A stretch of DNA of 64,000 nucleotides from positions 55,870 through 119,869 of the forward strand of contig CAJTTT010000008.1 in assembly GCA_910579285.1 (NCBI GenBank). The letters are read 5' to 3'. The notes under the pieces are model-generated. The model was not told the DNA's origin. It worked only from the letters and a program-made list of their open reading frames with translations, and did not search any database. Positions within the stretch are counted from its first letter, which is position 1. Each line of letters begins with the position of its first letter. Shown here in pieces: positions 61,344-64,000 of the stretch. The translations under genes were made by a program, and so were the position numbers. This DNA is from an uncultured Lachnospiraceae bacterium (GTDB lineage: Bacteria > Bacillota > Clostridia > Lachnospirales > Lachnospiraceae).

Positions 61344-62429
61344 CTAAACCTTTTCGGTATCGTGGTACACAAGCGCCGTGATAACAAAGCTGGCTGCAAA
61401 TGATACAACAGCTACCGCGGCCGCCTTCCATAAATTGGCCGGATCATCCACACTGTAAAACATCAGTATCGTAGAAATACAGGGGAATGCAAAAGTATAA
61501 CAGTGTACCGTCAGAAGCCCCTGCACGGCTCCCGCAATCATACAGCCAAAAATATTGCCGAGTAACGGTGTTTTCTCCTTAAAACACACGCCGAAAATGG
61601 ACGGTTCCGCAATCCCGGAAACAAATTCCGTAATCATTGCGCTGATCGACATCGCCTTTTTATCCGCGGTCTTTGACTTGACAAACACCGCCAGATCACA
61701 GCCCGCAAGCGAAATATTGGATATCAGAAACGCCACCATAATGCCATAGTCGACCCCCGTCATCCCAATCTGTGTAATCGCCAGCGTGATAAAAATCCAG
61801 TGCATTCCCGTGGATACCAGTAACGTTGTCAGCGCCGCAAACACAGCCCAGGCGATCATCGGCGCCTTCATCTGCATAATGTCAAGCCCGTCCGCCAGAA
61901 GACTGCTCAGCAGACTAACAATCGGTTCAATTACAAGAATGCCCAGAAGCGATGTAATAAAAATCGCGCATACTGCCAGAAAATAGGGCTGAAGGCTCTC
62001 CTTAATCAGCTTCTTTAGCCACTTCACAATATGGGACATACAATAAATCAGTAAAATAATCGGTATCACATTATAGGCATAAGTCGCCGCTGCCACAGGT
62101 ATGCCCACAAACGTAACTCGTTCTCCGCTCTCCATCAGAGACGCAAAATCGGGGAGCAGCATAACGCACACACTTGCAAGCGCGAGCAGCGGATCTGTAT
62201 CAAAATGTTTCGCGGCCGAATAGGCCACAAATACAGGCAGGAAATAGAACGGCGTTGTCGCCAGCGCCGACATAATCACCTCTGTTGTCCCCGTCAGAAT
62301 ATGTACCGCGGTTAAAAGCATCACAATAATTTTCAGGATGCCGCCCGCCAGAAGAATCGGTATGATAGGCATCATACACTCCGTTACATGATCAAATGCC
62401 GCCAGAATGCTTTTTTTTAACTTACTCAT
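61344..62429 (-). CDS. Lone PTS EIIC membrane component (beta-glucoside type)
   Basis: Membrane protein of 361 residues resembling the EIIC domain of Glc/beta-glucoside PTS permeases, with about ten hydrophobic segments. The family segments YFLPVFVAYSAAKHF and GIAEPSIFGVCFKEK are present. There are no EIIA or EIIB domains in it or in neighbouring genes, so it must borrow them or act otherwise. GAAAGGAT precedes ATG 62429. Its neighbours are unrelated. Confidence 0.88.
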   Translation of the reverse strand: MSKLKKSILAAFDHVTECMMPIIPILLAGGILKIIVMLLTAVHILTGTTEVIMSALATTPFYFLPVFVAYSAAKHFDTDPLLALASVCVMLLPDFASLMESGERVTFVGIPVAAATYAYNVIPIILLIYCMSHIVKWLKKLIKESLQPYFLAVCAIFITSLLGILVIEPIVSLLSSLLADGLDIMQMKAPMIAWAVFAALTTLLVSTGMHWIFITLAITQIGMTGVDYGIMVAFLISNISLAGCDLAVFVKSKTADKKAMSISAMITEFVSGIAEPSIFGVCFKEKTPLLGNIFGCMIAGAVQGLLTVHCYTFAFPCISTILMFYSVDDPANLWKAAAVAVVSFAASFVITALVYHDTEKV

Positions 62430-62821
62430 ATCCTTTCACCATCCACTGCCCTTCTTTTCCTTATGAATAAAATGACCAAAAAATATTCGTCTACTAATGG
62501 TATCATACTCCGTTAGAAATTTCTATTCTAAAATCCGATAGATGCACCATGTCCAGCCTCGCGTAAAGTTCTATAAATACTGTCATTCCCGCTCCCTATC
62601 ATAAGCTCTATATCATGGCTTTGGTATAATCTAAAAAAAGGATTACGGTGTTTTGCCGTAATCCCACACAAATCAATATTTTTAATTATTTTGCAGTGGA
62701 CACTGGTTCTGCTGTCTTGCAAAATCGCTCATCAATTCCTATTTCATAATTATTAAACGTCTTTTTCACTAATATGGCAGCATCTCCAGAATATCGAATT
62801 TCTTATAATGTGATGTTTTAA
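62430..62821. other. AT-rich intergenic region
   Basis: About 390 bases without a convincing gene. It contains the EIIC upstream region, a terminator (62633-62664) and a 64-codon minus-strand frame (62528-62722) that overlaps the terminator and shows no recognisable fold; I do not call it. The base composition is clearly more AT-rich than the rest of the window. Confidence 0.5.
62633..62664 (-). terminator. Rho-independent terminator
   Basis: On the minus strand GGATTACGG, loop CAAAACA, CCGTAATCC, then seven T. It ends the zinc-ribbon/YbjQ gene transcript. Confidence 0.9.
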
Positions 62822-63397
62822 TTAAATATTATCACTATTATTCAACTTTTCTACTATAACAGATGTCCCATTAGCAGATACAGCAATCATATTATTTGCA
62901 AAAGCTGTATAATCAAAGTCAACTCCTATTACTGCATTTCCACCTCTTGCACAAGAAGCATTCACCATTTTTGATAATGCAATTTCTTTTGCTTTAACAA
63001 TTTTTTCACTAAACTCCTCAGATGTAGACCCCAAAAAATCATTTATTGAAGCCGAAAATTCTGATAAAAATCCCGTACCCATAACTACTTCCCCTGAAAC
63101 AATACCATTATATGATACAATCTTATGTCCCTCAAAATTATATCCAGAAGTCAACAAATGATTTGCATTGCGCTTTATGATATCCTCTATATTTCTATCC
63201 AATTTTGACGGTTCACTTTTCCATTTATCTTTCCAAATTTTTTTCTCTTCTTTAGATTTTGCCCGCCAATCATTCTGTGTTACGCCTGTATATTTTAATA
63301 TGTTTCCACATTCAGGGCATTTAGTTAAACTATTGATTTTAGTTTCCTCATCACTACCAGTAAAATCACAATTAGGACAAAAAAATATGTATCTCAT
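62822..63397 (-). CDS. Zinc-ribbon plus YbjQ (DUF74) domain protein
   Basis: Protein of 191 residues. An N-terminal zinc ribbon (CPNC ... CPEC, residues 7-33) and a Lys-rich linker precede a C-terminal YbjQ/PF01906-like domain with GVVSGEVVMGTG-type strand (VSGEVVMGTGF), ALSKMVNASCARGGNAVIGVDFDY and a final beta strand. YbjQ domains form pentamers; their function is unknown. ATG 63397 is chosen for GGAGGTGA upstream. The gene is AT-rich compared with the window and lies beside a tRNA cluster, so it may be acquired. Confidence 0.85.
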   Translation of the reverse strand: MRYIFFCPNCDFTGSDEETKINSLTKCPECGNILKYTGVTQNDWRAKSKEEKKIWKDKWKSEPSKLDRNIEDIIKRNANHLLTSGYNFEGHKIVSYNGIVSGEVVMGTGFLSEFSASINDFLGSTSEEFSEKIVKAKEIALSKMVNASCARGGNAVIGVDFDYTAFANNMIAVSANGTSVIVEKLNNSDNI

Positions 63398-63641
63398 AGT
63401 TATCACCTCCGTTTTAATGATTAAATTTATAATAAACCTTTATCTGCTTCCTTCTGTCTTTTCCAAAATATGAATTTCCCAACATCAAATTTCGTATTAT
63501 ATTATACCTCAAAGAGTTACTGATTTCCATAATTTTTACTATTTGGACATTGTAATTTTCTCCATAGGGTTTTCTCCTCTTTCTCCGTACTTTTTATGAT
63601 AATAGGATTAGGTTAAAAAGTAAGAAAAGTCCTACAAAAAG

Positions 63642-63683
63642 AAAAATCCCTGTAATCACTATAAACATAGCAATTACAAGGAT
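63642..63683 (-). terminator. Terminator of the tRNA cluster
   Basis: On the minus strand a 17-bp stem with a few wobble pairs (starts ATCCTTGTAATTGC) and loop GTTT is followed by TTTTTC. It lies 13 bases after tRNA-Phe. Confidence 0.85.
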
Positions 63684-63696
63684 CTCCATTAGTGAA

Positions 63697-63769
<73 letters not shown>

Positions 63770-63775
63770 ATTGAG

Positions 63776-63849
63776 TAGCGGGGACAGGATTTGAACCTAT
63801 GACCTTCGGGTTATGAGCCCGACGAGCTTCCAGACTGCTCCACCCCGCG
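63776..63849 (-). tRNA. Initiator tRNA-fMet (CAT)
   Basis: A 74-base cloverleaf with anticodon CAT and three G-C pairs (GGG/CCC) below the anticodon loop. The first base pair is mismatched (C1 and T72). These are initiator features. CCA is not encoded. Confidence 0.93.
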
Positions 63850-63868
63850 ATATTCAATTGAAACTAAA

Positions 63869-63950
63869 TGGGCAGAGGTGGATTCGAACCACCGAAGCAA
63901 TTTGCAGCAGATTTACAGTCTGTCCCCTTTGGCCACTCGGGAATCCATCC
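63869..63950 (-). tRNA. tRNA-Tyr (GTA)
   Basis: An 82-base class II tRNA with anticodon GTA in ACTGTAAAT and a long variable arm (TGCAAATTGCT region). The T-arm GGTGG/CCACC is perfect. The acceptor stem GGATGGA/TCTGCCC is weak: one A-C mismatch and two G-T pairs. Confidence 0.9.
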
Positions 63951-63958
63951 AAATTCTA

Positions 63959-64000
63959 TGGGACCTATAGGGCTCGAACCTATGACCCTCTGCTTGTAAG
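63959..64000 (-). tRNA. tRNA-Val (TAC), partial at window edge
   Basis: The 3' part of a tRNA: anticodon loop CTTACAA (TAC), stem GCAGA, T-arm ATAGG-TTCGAGC-CCTAT and acceptor strand AGGTCCC with A73. The 5' half lies beyond the window. Confidence 0.88.

Noticed and set aside
62528..62722. 64-codon minus-strand frame
   Set aside because: Overlaps a clear terminator; no recognisable fold.

Overview
The window looks like a chromosomal segment of a spore-forming anaerobic Firmicute of the class Clostridia, most likely a Lachnospiraceae member of roughly 50 % GC. This is inferred from several things: spmA, spmB, cotH and cgeB-type genes, a FabK/FabT-type fatty acid synthesis set, YesM/YesN and LytTR signalling, a DUF4317-like gene and AGGAGG-type ribosome binding sites. 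No rRNA, CRISPR array, prophage or intact insertion sequence was seen.

Layout. 0-9 kb: a GntR/LacI-type regulator, a membrane-anchored sugar-binding protein with a YesM/YesN two-component pair, a GGDEF protein, a DUF885 metallopeptidase-like protein and a FabT-like MarR regulator under its own palindrome. 9.7-20.5 kb: Uma2 and Mrr-type nuclease-fold proteins, spmB, a SGNH esterase, a minus-strand sugar/nucleoside gene set (PfkB kinase, class II aldolase, uridine phosphorylase, FAD oxidoreductase, ROK kinase), a cytoplasmic-looking Cu/Zn-SOD-like protein, a VWA-like protein and a hemerythrin-CheX-like fusion. 20.5-25.6 kb: an ECF sigma factor, an RsgI-like anti-sigma factor and a repeat-rich surface protein, with a secreted His-rich protein and a lipoprotein upstream. 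25.8-29 kb: an AgrA/AgrC-like pair without agrBD and a LysM-GH18 spore-type hydrolase.

29.2-32.7 kb holds the most unusual unit: a tight four-gene operon bounded upstream by a terminator and its own promoter. It encodes a winged-helix/PD-(D/E)XK-like protein, a soluble Ser/Thr kinase, an unrecognised and possibly TIM-barrel protein, and a short DUF4317-like protein. 32.7-38.6 kb: spmA, cotH, a DUF4956 gene, a VTC-domain gene and a two-component pair. 38.7-45.7 kb: a second, divergent two-component system with a MacB/FtsX-type ABC transporter, then a chemotaxis receptor.

45.7-52.9 kb is the type II fatty acid synthesis cluster, in transcription order acpP-fabK, then a terminator, then fabD-fabG-fabF-fabZ-(NMO-like fabK paralogue)-fabH. 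Palindromes matching the one in front of the distant FabT-like gene lie over the acpP promoter and in front of fabD, so one repressor probably links three transcription units. 53-61 kb resembles the Bacillus yaaO-yabC neighbourhood (rsmI, trmN6-like, ricT, holB, yaaR, a guanylate-kinase-like gene where Bacillus has tmk, Orn/Lys/Arg decarboxylase), followed by HD and CgeB-like genes and a lone PTS EIIC. The right end is an AT-rich stretch with a zinc-ribbon/YbjQ protein, then a minus-strand tRNA cluster Val-Tyr-fMet-Phe that runs off the window.
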